Assembly (NCBI GenBank): GCA_964585305.1
Contig: CAZPDM010000006.1
Span: forward strand, 1-64,000
Direction of reading: 5' to 3'
DNA: 64,000 nucleotides
Source of the DNA: CAZPDM01 sp964585305
GTDB lineage: Bacteria; Planctomycetota; Uabimicrobiia; Uabimicrobiales; JABWCH01
In this document: one piece after another, positions 9,801-16,769 of the stretch
How the letters are laid out: every line of letters starts with the position of its first letter
How positions within the stretch are numbered: the first letter of the stretch is position 1
Position numbers and translations under genes: made by a program
The notes under the pieces: model-generated
Told to the model about the DNA's origin: nothing
What the model saw: the letters and a program-made list of their open reading frames with translations, nothing else
Database searches by the model: none

Positions 9801-12639
9801 CAACTGCCTGTCTTACATTATTTAAACGATTGGCATATATTTGTGCTAGCTCATACCAAATTTGGGTAATCTCTTCTTGCTCTTTTGTAATAGTAAGTTG
9901 TAAATGGTATAAAGTAACCAAATCTATCCAACGTTGTTCTACACGATATAACTCAATAAGACGTTTTAAAGATATTTGATTCCCTTGATCAAGCATCAAA
10001 ATTGACTGATAATGGCGTATAGCATAGTTAATATCTTGTAAATGTTCTTCACCGATAGATCCGGCTTTAACATGCAATTCTATTAAATATTGAGGATCTC
10101 GTAATAATTGCGTAAGCCGATCGTATACATGACTTAATTCTTCAAAATTATTAGCATTTCGCAAAAGATTTTCAAGGTGTTCTAACGCTTCACGATGTGT
10201 CGGCATATTTTCTAAAATATGTCGGTATAAAATAATGGATTGTGTATTTGAACTTTCTTGGGAAATTTGAGTACTTTTCCCTGTTTTTTTCTTCTCACAA
10301 GATTCATATAATAAAGCTGCTTGATATAGGCAATCACTGGCTTCTGGTAAACTAGCCAACTCTGCATGTTGTTGTAAAATTTGGGCTAACTTTTCAGATT
10401 GTTGAGTTTCTTTATATAATACTTCGAGTTGTCGTATTGCTTCCAAATCTTGTGGATAACAACAAAGAGCCTTCTCATAGTATAAAATTGCATTATCAGT
10501 ATCTTCTATCTGCTGATATACTTTTGCAATTTCATTATATTGTTTCGCTAGATTGTTTGCGGTTTCACTACTTTGACGAAGTTCTATTTCTAGGACTTCA
10601 ATCAATTGCAACCAATTTTGTTGCTTACGATGCAGATCTTTAAGCTGCTGAATTGCATTTATTTCATCTGGTTTAATAAGTAAAATTGTGCGTAAATGTG
10701 TTTTTTGGCGATTGCTTTGTCCAATATTTCCTAAAGCTTGAGCCAAAGCATAATGTAATTCTAAACGTTCTTGGAGTGTTACTACTAATGTTACTAAACG
10801 CTCTGCAATGGTAATATAGTCATTCCATTGTTGTTGACGATGGTATAATTTTGCTAAACCACGCATACTATCAAGATGATCAGGGACATTTTGTAACAAT
10901 TTTTGGTATGTTGCAATTGCGGCAGCAGGATCTTTTAGTTTTTCTTGTTGACAACGGGCAATTTCTAAATATCCAGGAATAATTTCTTGCTTATCTAATG
11001 CAATGATACGAGTGATCGTCTGTATCAATAAAGGGAATGAATTTTCTTTTGTATAATATTGTTTGAGACGCCGTAAAATTGTAAGATTGTTGGGATCGAT
11101 TTCTAAAATTTTTTGATAGTAGCTTACTGCTTCTTTTTCGCGAGTAAGTTCTTCTAAAATTTTTGTAATTTGTAAATATACATCTACTTTTTCCTGACCA
11201 GTAACTTGAGAACTCCATCGTACTAAAATATTCAATTGTTTATCAGTTTGTTTAAGTTTTTGATACAATTGCCCCAACTTTTGATAAATATCACGATTTG
11301 CTGGAACTAATAAAAGCATTTCTTCATAAACAGAACTGCATTCTTCAAGCTGGTTTTGTTGTGTCAATAAGGCAACCATTTTTTCATAAATTGATATTTT
11401 AGTTGCTTGTTCTAATGGCCAGTCTAATTCTTGTCGTAAACTTTTTAGTAAATTTGAAAAATCATTATTTTTCTGATATAAATCTTGCAACTTATGTAAT
11501 AATTCTAAATTTTGAGGAGATTCTTGAAAGGCTTTTTGATACCAACTGATTGATAATGATAAATTCTTTATTTTCTGTTCGTACAATTCCCCCAGTTGGC
11601 AATAAAATTTTACTTTCTCATTAGAGTCAGCTGCAATTTCGCTTTGTTGTTGATGGATACGAACTAAATTTGTCCAGTCTTCCTGATAGCGATAGGTTTC
11701 TTCCAAAATATTTAAAATAATTTGATCGGGTTGAAGTTGCAAAATTTTTTCATAATATAATGCAGAAGATTTATAATCTCCAGTTTTTTGACAAACAAGA
11801 GCAATTTGATTTAATATACGGATTTTTTCTTCGATTTGAGTATTAAGTTCTAATTGCTTTTGCATAACAGCAATGACTTTGTCCCATTTCGTTGTATGAG
11901 TAAAAAGTGCTTCTAGTTTACGTAGAGCAGGTAAATCTTGTGGATTGATTTTAATAATTTCTTCATAAAAATCAATGGTTTGGGGAATGGACTGCAATTT
12001 ATCATAGCTTATTTGAGCTGCTTGTTGTAATCGTTGAACCTTTTCTTTTTTATCTTTATTACGCTGTGCTAAAGAATGGTACAGATCTACTAATGATTCC
12101 CAAGATTTTTCTGAAATATAGATATTTTCTAGCATTTGAATAGCCTGAAGGTTATCTTCAACATCTAAAACTTGTTTTAGAAATAATTTGGCTTGTTGGA
12201 AATCTCTAATATTTTCTTTATAACACATCGATAATTTCAATAAAGTTTTTACTTTAATAGCACGATCGTTTGTAGCAGGCAACCTTTCTTTAAGAATTTC
12301 TGCTAACTTCGTCCAATTCTGTGTACTTTCTGCAATATCTATAGCAGCCTGCCAAAATTTAGGTTCATCTCGATATAAACTATATGCTTTAATAAAAGCA
12401 TCTAAAGCTAAATTCGGTTGCCCTAATCTTTTTTCCAAGCAATCTCCTTGCTGAAAATACAATTGGGCAGCTTCATTTGGTGCATTTTTTTCTAATACTT
12501 GAGCACGAATTTGATAGAGTCGTGCTAAATCTTCCCAAGCATTAGCTAAAAAATAACATTGTTCCAGAGATTTAAATGTATTTTGATCTTGAGGATTTTT
12601 TTTAAAAATCCCTAGTAATTTAGTTGTGTCTTGTTCCAT
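3802..12639 (-). CDS. Giant tetratricopeptide-repeat (TPR) protein with C-terminal M48-like domain
   Basis: A 2945-residue protein with no signal peptide, so probably cytoplasmic. Nearly the whole length to about residue 2600 is TPR or TPR-like helix pairs of 34-40 residues, each carrying the usual A-x-x-x-Y-x-x-x-L ... P-x-N/D pattern, for example AISWYQKAFQESPQN. It should form a very long superhelical protein-binding scaffold. The last 340 residues are different: RLLDIFNESELNFILAKYLF (about 2760-2785) and a later SANRLALLI resemble the helices of M48 peptidases, but the zinc motif HExxH is replaced, so it would be catalytically dead. AAGGAT lies 6 bases before the ATG. There is no gene close by on the same strand. 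The TPR call is certain; the M48 resemblance is my inference. Confidence 0.85.
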   Translation of the reverse strand: MEQDTTKLLGIFKKNPQDQNTFKSLEQCYFLANAWEDLARLYQIRAQVLEKNAPNEAAQLYFQQGDCLEKRLGQPNLALDAFIKAYSLYRDEPKFWQAAIDIAESTQNWTKLAEILKERLPATNDRAIKVKTLLKLSMCYKENIRDFQQAKLFLKQVLDVEDNLQAIQMLENIYISEKSWESLVDLYHSLAQRNKDKKEKVQRLQQAAQISYDKLQSIPQTIDFYEEIIKINPQDLPALRKLEALFTHTTKWDKVIAVMQKQLELNTQIEEKIRILNQIALVCQKTGDYKSSALYYEKILQLQPDQIILNILEETYRYQEDWTNLVRIHQQQSEIAADSNEKVKFYCQLGELYEQKIKNLSLSISWYQKAFQESPQNLELLHKLQDLYQKNNDFSNLLKSLRQELDWPLEQATKISIYEKMVALLTQQNQLEECSSVYEEMLLLVPANRDIYQKLGQLYQKLKQTDKQLNILVRWSSQVTGQEKVDVYLQITKILEELTREKEAVSYYQKILEIDPNNLTILRRLKQYYTKENSFPLLIQTITRIIALDKQEIIPGYLEIARCQQEKLKDPAAAIATYQKLLQNVPDHLDSMRGLAKLYHRQQQWNDYITIAERLVTLVVTLQERLELHYALAQALGNIGQSNRQKTHLRTILLIKPDEINAIQQLKDLHRKQQNWLQLIEVLEIELRQSSETANNLAKQYNEIAKVYQQIEDTDNAILYYEKALCCYPQDLEAIRQLEVLYKETQQSEKLAQILQQHAELASLPEASDCLYQAALLYESCEKKKTGKSTQISQESSNTQSIILYRHILENMPTHREALEHLENLLRNANNFEELSHVYDRLTQLLRDPQYLIELHVKAGSIGEEHLQDINYAIRHYQSILMLDQGNQISLKRLIELYRVEQRWIDLVTLYHLQLTITKEQEEITQIWYELAQIYANRLNNVRQAVGCYREILKLDNGHRKAILGWCDLCEKNSLFKLLVEGLEHQESITTQPKLKKEILKKIVALCQDNPQKAIELEKRILEITPNDLESIINLHQLYQKTGQITELASLIQKEIELTTEPERQIELLIELTDIQENRLHDTSSALKSLEQLLTIDVQNVAAYNRLEEIYQNHQNWDELLQTLQQHSEFATGLERLDILVKIAILLQKYKNDEDAACKILAQVVAEQSENWNATNTNIPYINTPINRKTAVNLLATLYTKRQEWLNLIGLYEQELSLTQDPQKQNELHLQIAETWEKMSQYEETLKHYQSYLTTDPNNLAVLRRLEEVYQNLNKPTELAATLKKELELTTISKQRRIAILLRTAEVQEIQLANLDAAKENYLTLLELDTDNNIVLKGLERIYRQTKEYKALQNILEKELEKQKDPIQQKPLLWEISELRRDKFGNITGAIQTLEQLHKDNLQDLNVIAKLLELYQIEKKWAEYAKLLEEKIILIQEQDDPTPYHRELVTIYRDHLQQNAQAIIHAEAILKLHTDDIENILALESLYKEPKSLVQAYIQEANILQNSGKHERLVFLYREIGKIHQQLEQKEESVVYYQKAIALNPNDSETLNNLVELLSQQQKWQELLNVYETLAIFCEDSAVLENLHIKIAVLQETQFNDVAKAMNHYQIAYKINPENIKTIKGLRNLFQKQQRWPETIELLERECKVLEEDSKRAALYFKIGDIWGQEMKVPHKALESFSRILAQGFHRPTAEKMMELQNQLQDYRGFAEVLEKELRASSTKTEGLLGKLLRLGDLYWKKLQDLPNAARIFDIALSQDKQNKIALDSLEKILEELKRYPALIEVLQRKLTAIEDPQAKFQLQVKIAEIYRQKLHLGNEAMAVYENALALQPQCMPVLHKLQEIYEEWGQFEKLVLSCQQEISMIKDTSRIVDLYHKMGRIWSYKLFDSKQSIAIYQKLRTIAPNDRQTLVELAELFQRQERWPELLGVLQEIVQYSRTNHEMNEEIQAWLQIGRIQMSLGHKPEAISAYQHVLELEEYNEEAFTNLEKLYLTQKSFHEVAKTLEEKVEKLETQEAKIDIYLTLGKIYEQNLKNLQAASSNLEKVLLLQNSNLTALQSLHRIYEITQQWTDFSRILTQEIAIATDPIVKADLCYTLAMISSQHLNLPSQALQNLTLAVQTYPQHTSSLIELGNLAESEEKWQESVQFWKQAIEIFESYGPKETSEQLQERSHLYLRLGEIYYKHLDKFSEAIEMYQKAIKLQPNSITNYEAICSLYFSQNQWTELEPMLSRLISLLSGNTPIGDIPANSTANLAEWYYRWGICATALNCKDDAISRHSQARKLNPKQLEPILAIAPLYIEKQYWTEAYENLTVASQNTTLSTANKFEILSQLALVSEKLEKYTEAINHYQSLLKLQPVNQLGLVLASLARLYGKMDKNEESLSYYNQVLESTMDDDSKSLAQKDKAALLVKMGRYNEAIEEYTRVFEYNPQDTDVVAALANLTIKHKDWEQAEHWNQQHYQLLKDVSAKVSNRCQHAIILSEGLKRYDEAIAAYQEALDMDVTCLEAVEGIGNIYVSQKDWQSLAKCYQNFLAKLPVNQRHIGFPIHLALGYLLSEQLNDVTGAIREFEKVLELDPSHNETQIALTELKSNNPEMAQDAIKGHLKLLQKDQFRTNSYRALGKLLLQENQKDRAMRAYNALGVLEPAFLHEQNLDFSTTTRNVELVPDSAIMPNLVPSRIHSLFQLMALTDATQEKTYPPYIDKAWGQHIGKLSPQPPVWYYANKIMKILGLKDKQMYMYIKNDNTVEISIENTNPPSLIISQRLLDIFNESELNFILAKYLFYITQKQSLAFKLSTKLSNDDLELYFKLLRNAVQGVEPAPQHRELQKQIAKGLSGSLGLSSIPNQIKTRPELLEATTQVNVSLYLKCLEYSANRLALLITNSLDLSIQMLCRLNKIHRGERLEKGKLFTIKEMQECDGVPDLLHFNISEQYMKIRKLCGLSDD

Positions 12640-12684
12640 GTACTATCCTTATTGATTGTAAATATAGTGTCTTAAAAATTTTTT

Positions 12685-12747
12685 TGAGGAAGCAATCCAG
12701 AATATTTGAAGACATTTATTAAACTTTAATTCTTGCATTACTTCCTC
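12685..12747 (-). promoter_or_regulatory. Long inverted repeat upstream of the giant TPR gene
   Basis: TGAGGAAGCAAT (12685-12696) pairs with ATTACTTCCTCA (12736-12747) over 12 positions, with one non-Watson-Crick position that can be G-U in RNA, around a 39-base loop. It lies 46-108 bases ahead of the start codon of the TPR gene and could fold in its leader. Function unknown. Confidence 0.35.
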
Positions 12748-12756
12748 AGTAAGTTC

Positions 12757-12970
12757 TCAAAAGTATTTGGACTAAGAATTTATTATACACTCTTATTTCA
12801 GTACTAACTTTAGCTAAGTAAACTTGTCCATGCACGTATGTGCATGGCAGGAATTTACCTGCCGTTTATAGATGATGATCTTTAAGGAAAAAAAATTTGC
12901 AGCGGGTTCAATTCCTCACAGTTGAATCTCAAACACATAGTTGGCATATTTTTTAGTCCAAAAACTTTTG
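12757..12970. repeat. MITE-like repeat, copy A
   Basis: A 214-base non-coding element with terminal inverted repeats of 17 bases (12757-12773 and 12954-12970) that match at 16 of 17 positions. Inside are two perfect hairpins: CCATGCAC/GTGCATGG (12828-12847) and GGCAGG/CCTGCC (12846-12863). The same ends and left interior recur at 35166-35256, and the hairpin core recurs inverted at 31801-31899. It has no coding capacity and no transposase in the window, as expected for a non-autonomous element. It accounts for most of the 405-base gap between the TPR gene and mqnD. Confidence 0.75.
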
Positions 12971-13044
12971 TCTATTCATTTCTTATATTATTTCTTGATT
13001 ATAGCAATTTAAATGATTAAGTCAACTTTTTTTTAAACACAAGT

Positions 13045-13863
13045 CTAGCATATTGGCAAAATCTCATCCGCTTTTTGTAATAAGAAATCTATAGCTTTTC
13101 GGCCTTCAGAACTAAGGGATAGTGTTTCATCATTTACATAAAGACGAATATGTGCTTGTATAACATGTTCAACAAGTTTTGGAGAATATTTTCTAATATA
13201 CGGCATAATTTCTTCTTTATGGCTATGGCTATAAAGAATACTATCATAAACCGCTTTTTCAATATTCTGAAAAATGTCTAATGGAATATCTTTATGCGCA
13301 ACAATTAGCCCCAAGGGTAGAGGTAAATTATACGTACGATGCCAGAATTCTCCTAAATCTTGAATCACTTGTAAACCATAATCAGAATATATAAAACGCC
13401 CTTCATGTATGACAACACCAAAATCAACCAATCCTGCTGCCACAGAAGGCATAATATGGGCAAAATTCATAGGAATGATACGAGCTTTATTGCCTAAAAA
13501 TAACCGCAAAAGTAAATGAGAAGTTGTATGTAAACCAGGAATAGCAACAGTAAAATAGTCAGGGAATGGGTGCCCAGGCTTCCATTCTATCTCTGGACGA
13601 CTTAGTAATAGTGGTCCACATCCATAGCCTAAAACACATCCAGAAGATAACACTTGATATTTATACTTAATATTACGATATGCAAAAGCAGATATTTTAG
13701 TAACATCAAATCTTGCAGAATTAGCAAATTCATTTAAAGTCTGTACATCCGAAAGAGTAATATCAAAATTTAATTGAGTATCTATTTTCTTTTGTGCTAA
13801 TCCTGCAAAAACAAAAACATCGTTGGGACAAGGAGAATAGGCTAATGTAATATTATTTTGCAT
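13045..13863 (-). CDS. mqnD: 1,4-dihydroxy-6-naphthoate synthase (menaquinone via futalosine)
   Basis: A 272-residue enzyme of the futalosine route to menaquinone, where MqnD turns cyclic dehypoxanthine futalosine into 1,4-dihydroxy-6-naphthoate. The N-terminal signature AYSPCPNDVFVFAGL, the following V-Q-T-L-N block, GYGCGPLLL and PGLHTTSHLLLRLFL are characteristic of the MqnA/MqnD periplasmic-binding-like fold, and the H-E-G-R stretch near residue 155 is the family's substrate region. I start at the ATG at 13863 because GGAAAG lies just ahead of it; a TTG at 13875 would overlap that site. It is the last gene of a four-gene minus-strand run. The other mqn genes are not in the window. Confidence 0.9.
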   Translation of the reverse strand: MQNNITLAYSPCPNDVFVFAGLAQKKIDTQLNFDITLSDVQTLNEFANSARFDVTKISAFAYRNIKYKYQVLSSGCVLGYGCGPLLLSRPEIEWKPGHPFPDYFTVAIPGLHTTSHLLLRLFLGNKARIIPMNFAHIMPSVAAGLVDFGVVIHEGRFIYSDYGLQVIQDLGEFWHRTYNLPLPLGLIVAHKDIPLDIFQNIEKAVYDSILYSHSHKEEIMPYIRKYSPKLVEHVIQAHIRLYVNDETLSLSSEGRKAIDFLLQKADEILPIC

Positions 13864-13883
13864 GTTACTTTCCAAGAGATATA

Positions 13884-14123
13884 CTATTTTTGAATATTTT
13901 GTCGTTGCTGCATTCTTTTTTCACGACGTGCTAGCTTATTTTGTTTTTTTTGGCAAGTACTACATAAAACTTTCATTTCAGATTTATTGGGGATTTTTTG
14001 CCAGCATCCCCAACTATCACTATATTCTTCTACAACAATTTTTCCAGATTTTATACTGATTTTTGCTACTGGCTTAGAACAAAAAGCACATTTATTATCT
14101 ACTTTTCTCCATACAGTTGACAT
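13884..14123 (-). CDS. Small zinc-ribbon protein, unknown function
   Basis: A 79-residue protein with CAFC near the N-terminus and CSTC about 40 residues later, a typical two-knuckle zinc site, followed by a strongly basic tail rich in Lys, Arg and Gln. The ATG at 14123 is preceded by GGAG with good spacing; the upstream in-frame extension to 14192 overlaps the previous gene and has no ribosome binding site. The stop lies 20 bases before mqnD and the start 49 bases after the preceding gene, so co-transcription is likely. Zinc and nucleic-acid binding are plausible, but I do not recognise the family. Confidence 0.65.
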   Translation of the reverse strand: MSTVWRKVDNKCAFCSKPVAKISIKSGKIVVEEYSDSWGCWQKIPNKSEMKVLCSTCQKKQNKLARREKRMQQRQNIQK

Positions 14124-14172
14124 AAATTTTCTCCAAATATTCATTTTTTTGTTAAAAAGCATTGAGTATTTA

Positions 14173-14679
14173 TCAAATTTTTCGAGAATCATAAGCCCAA
14201 TGTAATAATGCTTGACGTTGTTTTCTACGACAGGTCATATTATATGGTTGACAATTCTTTTTGATCTGCGCAATATGGCGACATATTGCACGCCATCTTT
14301 TTATCTGGCGTTCATCATCAATACAACGTCTTCCCATAAAGTATCGACAATACCATTGGAACCATCCACGAGGATCTTCATCATATATCCATCCTTTTTT
14401 TCGCCATTCAGATAAGGGTTGTGAAGCATTGATACCAAAAAAATTTAAATTTGGATCATGGTGAGTGGAACACAATTTTGCATTCTTAAACCAATCATCA
14501 GGAAATTCGGAAGTACAATCTGTCATATATTTTCCTCCAAATATGCCAAGTTCTAGCATTTCTTTGGGAGAAAGTTCAGGGCGAAAATCTAGATGAAAAT
14601 TTTTTCCCATTTCTTCTACAAGAAAATATCTATAATCTTTTTGCATAAGATCATTTACGATAATACATTTTTTTTCCAT
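14173..14679 (-). CDS. Conserved hypothetical protein rich in Trp, Cys and Arg
   Basis: A 168-residue soluble protein with no signal peptide. The central part is dense in unusual residues: DPRGWFQWYCRYFMGRR, DDERQIKRW and a terminal CRRKQRQALLHWAYD. Such a concentration of invariant-looking Trp, Arg and Cys suggests a strongly constrained fold. I believe I have seen similar sequences listed as uncharacterised proteins in other bacteria and fungi, but cannot verify this. I start at ATG 14679, two bases after the stop of the upstream gene, implying translational coupling; a longer frame to 14724 runs inside that gene. A zinc-ribbon gene and mqnD follow. Confidence 0.65.
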   Translation of the reverse strand: MEKKCIIVNDLMQKDYRYFLVEEMGKNFHLDFRPELSPKEMLELGIFGGKYMTDCTSEFPDDWFKNAKLCSTHHDPNLNFFGINASQPLSEWRKKGWIYDEDPRGWFQWYCRYFMGRRCIDDERQIKRWRAICRHIAQIKKNCQPYNMTCRRKQRQALLHWAYDSRKI

Positions 14680-14681
14680 AT

Positions 14682-15830
14682 TTACTTTTCTGAAAAGTTT
14701 TGGCTTGCCCACCAATTTTTCCATTCCACTTTTGTTGCAAAATTCTTGCCTGTAAGATTTCTTAATGTTACTACGAGTGGGGTCCGATAAGATGCAATAT
14801 CTGGCCAGGAATCAATCAATTTGGGAATAACTTTGCAATTTTCCTGTGGTGTTAAAAAAAAAGATGCAAAAAAAACAACTTCCTCTTGATTACGTTCTAT
14901 AGCTTGCAAGGAAAATTTTAAAGGGTCTTGAATAATATATTGTAAATCTTGTGGGATTTCCTGAATAACAAAAGCAGGAAATTGTATTTGTGGATAGCTA
15001 GGATTGTTATTGACGAGTACTCTACACCGTGGAACTTTTGCTGAAATTTCCCATTTTCGATAGCTTCTTATTGGATTTTTTGTAGCAGTAATTTTTGTAT
15101 TCCATTTCCAATTTTCACCAGGTTGAAGAATAATTTCTTCCTTTAATTTAACCAAATTATCTAAACTTCTTTCGCGATAATCTCCTGCAAGTGTGAATTC
15201 TTGTTCTTGAATTTCTAAAATAATTCCATCTGATAATAATATAATAGGAATATTTTGATGATTATTAAACCCCAGATGAATCATAATTTCAGAATTTGTA
15301 CTATAGACTTTTTTTCCCCCACGTGCTAATCCGGAAATTATTTTTTGAAGAATAGCTTGATTATGACATTTTCTAATAAATTCTCGAATTTCCTGAGCAA
15401 AAACAATTTTAGGCTCTAAATTTAAAATTGAGACAGCAATTTTTTCAGCTTCATCTGTTTTTCCTGCATTTAAAAGAGATTGTGCTTGCTGAAATTTTTG
15501 CTTAAAATAATTGTCTAAATATGATTGTATGGATGCATTAGATTGTTCTTGAGAATTGCTTGTTTCTTGCACAGATTGGTTTTCAATCTGCTGGATTAAA
15601 TACCAATATCTAGGATGATTAGTTTGCCGAAACCTTTTTTGGAGATAGGGCAATGTCTTTTTTCCTATCTTTAAAATAGTATCCATTGAAGATGTTACTT
15701 CAGCAGATGTTGATTGCGCATCCTCAATTCGAGCAAAATATTGCAACAATTGTGTATCCAAATCACTTTGGGCAAGTATAGAAAATGAAAAAATAAATAC
15801 AAATAAAAGCCCGTTGTGAATTAAATTCAT
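14682..15830 (-). CDS. Exported protein of unknown function with HEAT-like start
   Basis: A 382-residue protein that begins with a signal peptide (hydrophobic FVFIFSFSILA, cleavage expected after SILA). The mature N-terminus (about 25-80) looks like a HEAT-type helical pair ending in YWYLIQQIENQ. A helical hairpin with TPR flavour (AQSLLNAGKTDEAEKIA) follows, then a beta-rich middle. The final 40 residues contain TLRNLTGKNFATKVEWKNWW, a motif seen at the ends of HEAT-repeat proteins of planctomycetes. It is the first gene of the minus-strand run leading to mqnD. A periplasmic role is likely; the molecular function is unknown. Confidence 0.65.
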   Translation of the reverse strand: MNLIHNGLLFVFIFSFSILAQSDLDTQLLQYFARIEDAQSTSAEVTSSMDTILKIGKKTLPYLQKRFRQTNHPRYWYLIQQIENQSVQETSNSQEQSNASIQSYLDNYFKQKFQQAQSLLNAGKTDEAEKIAVSILNLEPKIVFAQEIREFIRKCHNQAILQKIISGLARGGKKVYSTNSEIMIHLGFNNHQNIPIILLSDGIILEIQEQEFTLAGDYRERSLDNLVKLKEEIILQPGENWKWNTKITATKNPIRSYRKWEISAKVPRCRVLVNNNPSYPQIQFPAFVIQEIPQDLQYIIQDPLKFSLQAIERNQEEVVFFASFFLTPQENCKVIPKLIDSWPDIASYRTPLVVTLRNLTGKNFATKVEWKNWWASQNFSEK

Positions 15831-15966
15831 AAAAATCTCATTAAAAATAAGTTAGAAAATAAGTTGCAATTTAGAAAAAAACTTATACAATTTTTTGCAA
15901 CTTCATTTTTATTAGTATATCTTTTTCTCTTGAAAAATCAAGGGAAATATATAAGGAAATTGATTT

Positions 15967-16734
15967 ATGCCATCTGACTTACCAATGTTTTTTACTATTC
16001 TTATTTTAGCTTTTGCTTTTGAAGTTCTAGACTCCGCATTAGGACAAGGATATGGGACACTTGGTAGCCCAGTTTTTATTTTATTGGGATTTGATCCAAA
16101 AATAGTGGTTCCAGCAATTTTGCTTTCTCAAGCCTTGGGTGGACTGAGCGCGGCCTTCTTTCATAATCATTTTAAAAATGCCAATTTTAGCCAATGGAAA
16201 AGTGAAGATTTACGAAAAGTATACTACATTGTTACTTTTGGAGTAGTTGGAGTTATTATTTCTAGTATACTTGGCGTAAAATTGCCTAAATCCTTTCTTT
16301 CTTGGTATATTGGTATACTTGTTTTTATAATTGGAATTCTCATCTTATGCGGATTTTCGTTTTCCTTTTCTTGGAAAAAATTTATTGCTATCGGTTTAAT
16401 CAGCTCCTTTAACAAGGGCCTTTCGGGCGGTGGCTACGGCCCATTGGTTGCGGGTGGCCAAGTTCTTATTGGAATTCCAGGGAAAAATGCTATTGGAATA
16501 ACAGATTTTGCAGAAGCACCAATTTGTTTTATTGGCTTTTTGGTTTGGAGTTATTTTAGTAATTACTCTACAAATTGGCAATTAGCTATCCCTATGTGTA
16601 TTGGTGCTGCAATCGCTCCAATATTAGGCGCGTGGATTACTCATAAACTTTCCATGGAACATTTAAAAAAAGTACTAGGAATAGTATTACTTATCCTAGG
16701 AATATTATGCCTAGCTAAATTACTTAATCCGTAA
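15967..16734 (+). CDS. TauE/SafE family sulfite exporter / membrane permease
   Basis: A 255-residue polytopic membrane protein, the normal length of the family, with about eight hydrophobic segments. The two inverted family motifs are present: DSALGQGYGTLGSP in the first half and SFNKGLSGGGYGPLVAGGQ in the second. TauE/SafE proteins are thought to move small anions such as sulfite, sulfoacetate or related sulfur compounds; the substrate here cannot be told. AAGGAAA lies ahead of the ATG. The gene is followed after 35 bases by the GlmS-like gene on the same strand. Confidence 0.88.
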   Translation: MPSDLPMFFTILILAFAFEVLDSALGQGYGTLGSPVFILLGFDPKIVVPAILLSQALGGLSAAFFHNHFKNANFSQWKSEDLRKVYYIVTFGVVGVIISSILGVKLPKSFLSWYIGILVFIIGILILCGFSFSFSWKKFIAIGLISSFNKGLSGGGYGPLVAGGQVLIGIPGKNAIGITDFAEAPICFIGFLVWSYFSNYSTNWQLAIPMCIGAAIAPILGAWITHKLSMEHLKKVLGIVLLILGILCLAKLLNP

Positions 16735-16769
16735 CTTTTAGCCAAGCTAGCAAAAGAAAGGAAGGCATC

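Noticed and set aside
12902..12917. GCGGGTTCAATTCCTC resembles a tRNA T-arm, and the same string recurs inverted at 31803-31818.
   Set aside because: The bases after the loop do not pair as a 5-bp T-stem, no acceptor or anticodon arm can be drawn, and the string is part of a dispersed repeat.
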